A stretch of 64,000 bases of DNA, taken from Paraburkholderia phenazinium. GTDB lineage: Bacteria > Pseudomonadota > Gammaproteobacteria > Burkholderiales > Burkholderiaceae. The position numbers were made by a program, and so were the translations under genes. The stretch is taken from NCBI RefSeq assembly GCF_900100735.1, contig NZ_FNCJ01000020.1:62001-126000 (forward strand), read 5' to 3'. Below are positions 62,712 through 64,000 of this stretch, one piece after another. The notes beneath the pieces were generated by a model. That model worked only from the letters and a program-made list of their open reading frames with translations. It had not been told where the DNA came from and did not search any database. The stretch's first letter is position 1. Each line of letters starts with the position of its first letter.

Positions 62712-64000
62712 GCAGAGGCGTTTGCCCTGGCGTCGAGCGGATCGACATAGTCCTCCGCATCGATGTCATACCCCGACGGTTCCCAGCGGATCGCCAGCAA
62801 CACCAGCAGCGAAGTCAACGGTGCAATGGCGATCACCCAGAATACTTTGGTCCCGAGGGCGGCCGCCAGCACCGGAAACAGAAACAGCGATATCGTCGAA
62901 GCGGAGCGCACCAGCGTCTGGTTGAAACCCACGCCGATCCCGCGAATCGAGGTCGGATAGCTGAGCGAGGCGTAGGTCATCGAGTGCGACCCCGGCCCGA
63001 AGCCCTGCCCGAACAGATAGCCGCCGAGCAGCAGGATAGCCAGCACCACGAGTACACCGCTGCCGGGTTTGCCAATCAAGGCGAGTCCGATCAGGGATGC
63101 GAACTGCAGCGAGTGCCCAAGTACGGTCATCTTCCATGCACCCACCGTTGGCGCGGTGCGCACGCCGATCAATCCGCCGACAAACGCGAATGCCAGATTC
63201 AGCGTCAGCGCTGCGATAATCGTCGTGAGCGGGCCCTGATGAAAGAAGCTCGCGATGATCACAGGCAGGCCAAAGATGATCGCGTTATAGCCGAATGACG
63301 AGGCCGCGCCGATCGTAGCCGCGAGAATCGTCCGGCTGCGATAGGTCTGGTTGAACAGCACGCCATAGTTGCGCCACGACGCGGCGCGCGGCGCCTTGAC
63401 GGGTGACGTCCCGCGCTCCACCACGGCATCCACGCTATAGGTGCGCTTGAGAATGCGCGCGGCCTCGTCCAGATCGCCCTGATTGGCCGCCCAAACCGGC
63501 GACTCGCTGATATAGCGGCTGCGCACGAGAATAATCACGATGGCCGGCACCGCACCGAATGCCAGCGTCAGACGCCACAGCCAGCCCAGTTGATGTTCGG
63601 GCAGGATCGCATACAGCCCGAGAATCAGCAGATAGCAGGTGCTGGTAGCGGCATACCACGCCGGGCACCAGGCAGCCACACTGGCCGCCTTGTTGCCCTT
63701 GCCTGCCACGCGTGAAAACTCCGCCAGAAACGCCATCGCCACCGGCAAATCAAGGCCGACGCCGAAACCCATCAGAAAACGCGCTCCACCAAGCACCCAC
63801 GCGTTCGGCGCAAGACCCGCAGCGATGGCCGCGACCACGAAGAACAGCATGTCCGCCATGAAGACGCGATAACGGCCGATCCGGTCGGTCAAATAGCCGC
63901 CAAACAGTGCGCCGAGAATGGCGCCGAACGTGATTGCGGAAGAAACGAAGCCCACCTGTACCGGCGAAAGCGAAAACTGGCGCGCGATGTCCTTGATGCC
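62708..64000 (-). CDS. MFS transporter, start lies beyond the window
   Basis: Major facilitator transporter, at least 430 residues, with its N-terminus cut by the window end. Motif A GGYLTDRIGRYRVF follows helix 2, and RYISESPVWAANQGDLDEAARIL matches the large cytoplasmic loop of sugar/aromatic-acid-type transporters. Later helices FVGGLIGVRTAPTVGAW and GYLFGQGFGPGSHSMTYASL are clear, the latter near the substrate cavity. The C-terminus is short and acidic (DAEDYVDPLD). Substrate class uncertain: sugar or aromatic acid. Confidence 0.88.
   Translation of the reverse strand, partial: GIKDIARQFSLSPVQVGFVSSAITFGAILGALFGGYLTDRIGRYRVFMADMLFFVVAAIAAGLAPNAWVLGGARFLMGFGVGLDLPVAMAFLAEFSRVAGKGNKAASVAAWCPAWYAATSTCYLLILGLYAILPEHQLGWLWRLTLAFGAVPAIVIILVRSRYISESPVWAANQGDLDEAARILKRTYSVDAVVERGTSPVKAPRAASWRNYGVLFNQTYRSRTILAATIGAASSFGYNAIIFGLPVIIASFFHQGPLTTIIAALTLNLAFAFVGGLIGVRTAPTVGAWKMTVLGHSLQFASLIGLALIGKPGSGVLVVLAILLLGGYLFGQGFGPGSHSMTYASLSYPTSIRGIGVGFNQTLVRSASTISLFLFPVLAAALGTKVFWVIAIAPLTSLLVLLAIRWEPSGYDIDAEDYVDPLDARANASA

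Overview
The window looks like a piece of a Burkholderiaceae chromosome or megaplasmid, most likely Paraburkholderia or Burkholderia. It is GC-rich. It carries a Burkholderia-type trimeric porin, a thioredoxin-reductase-like ferredoxin-NADP reductase, a YcgR-type PilZ protein, many LysR and TetR regulators, and several tripartite or MFS efflux systems. I saw no rRNA, tRNA, CRISPR array or insertion sequence. The genus is inferred from gene style and cannot be proved from this stretch alone.

Layout. 1-8 kb: porin, FNR-type reductase, an exported proline-rich protein, a small periplasmic protein, a family 2 glycosyltransferase and a membrane GGDEF-EAL protein. 8-16.2 kb: an accessory stretch of exported or lipid-anchored proteins of unknown role (DnaJ-domain membrane protein, two exported hypotheticals of which one is AT-rich, a C13/caspase-like lipoprotein, a protein with two TonB-C-like ends) plus a frameshifted short-chain dehydrogenase. 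16.4-22.8 kb: GNAT acetyltransferase, a three-gene ABC/AttH-lipocalin operon, a tiny exported protein and the PilZ protein. 23.1-28.7 kb: DsbA-like/MBL pair with a divergent LysR, a solitary DUF1016 nuclease-like gene, a HAD phosphatase and a carboxymuconolactone-decarboxylase-like gene with a divergent HxlR regulator.

28.8-41.7 kb is the centrepiece: a complete phenazine locus. On the plus strand an acyl-CoA-dehydrogenase-like flavoprotein gene is followed by phzG, phzC, phzD, phzE, phzF and one phzA/B-type gene. This order differs from the pseudomonad phzABCDEFG. Divergently transcribed are two CydDC-like half-ABC transporters and, beyond them, a PhzO/HpaB-like flavin-dependent aromatic hydroxylase. 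The core enzymes supply and convert chorismate: PhzC feeds the shikimate pathway, PhzE makes ADIC, PhzD makes DHHA, PhzF isomerises it, PhzA/B condenses two units and PhzG oxidises. The two flavoproteins are candidate tailoring enzymes and the ABC pair a candidate exporter. A 26-bp dyad sits in the shared promoter region.

41.8-58.6 kb: a lactonase-like MBL gene, a LysR gene broken by an inverted TetR remnant, an OmpW porin, and a four-gene aromatic ring-cleavage operon (FAD hydroxylase, extradiol VOC dioxygenase, FAH hydrolase, CoA ligase) divergent from a TetR gene. That TetR gene converges with a complete RND efflux operon. The pump's own divergent TetR gene is a deletion-scarred paralogue of the intact one, and both TetR promoter regions carry the same inverted repeat, which suggests one repressor controls both operons. 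58.9-64 kb: a DHA2 MFS pump with TetR, a DinB-family protein with divergent TetR, and an MFS transporter cut by the window end.
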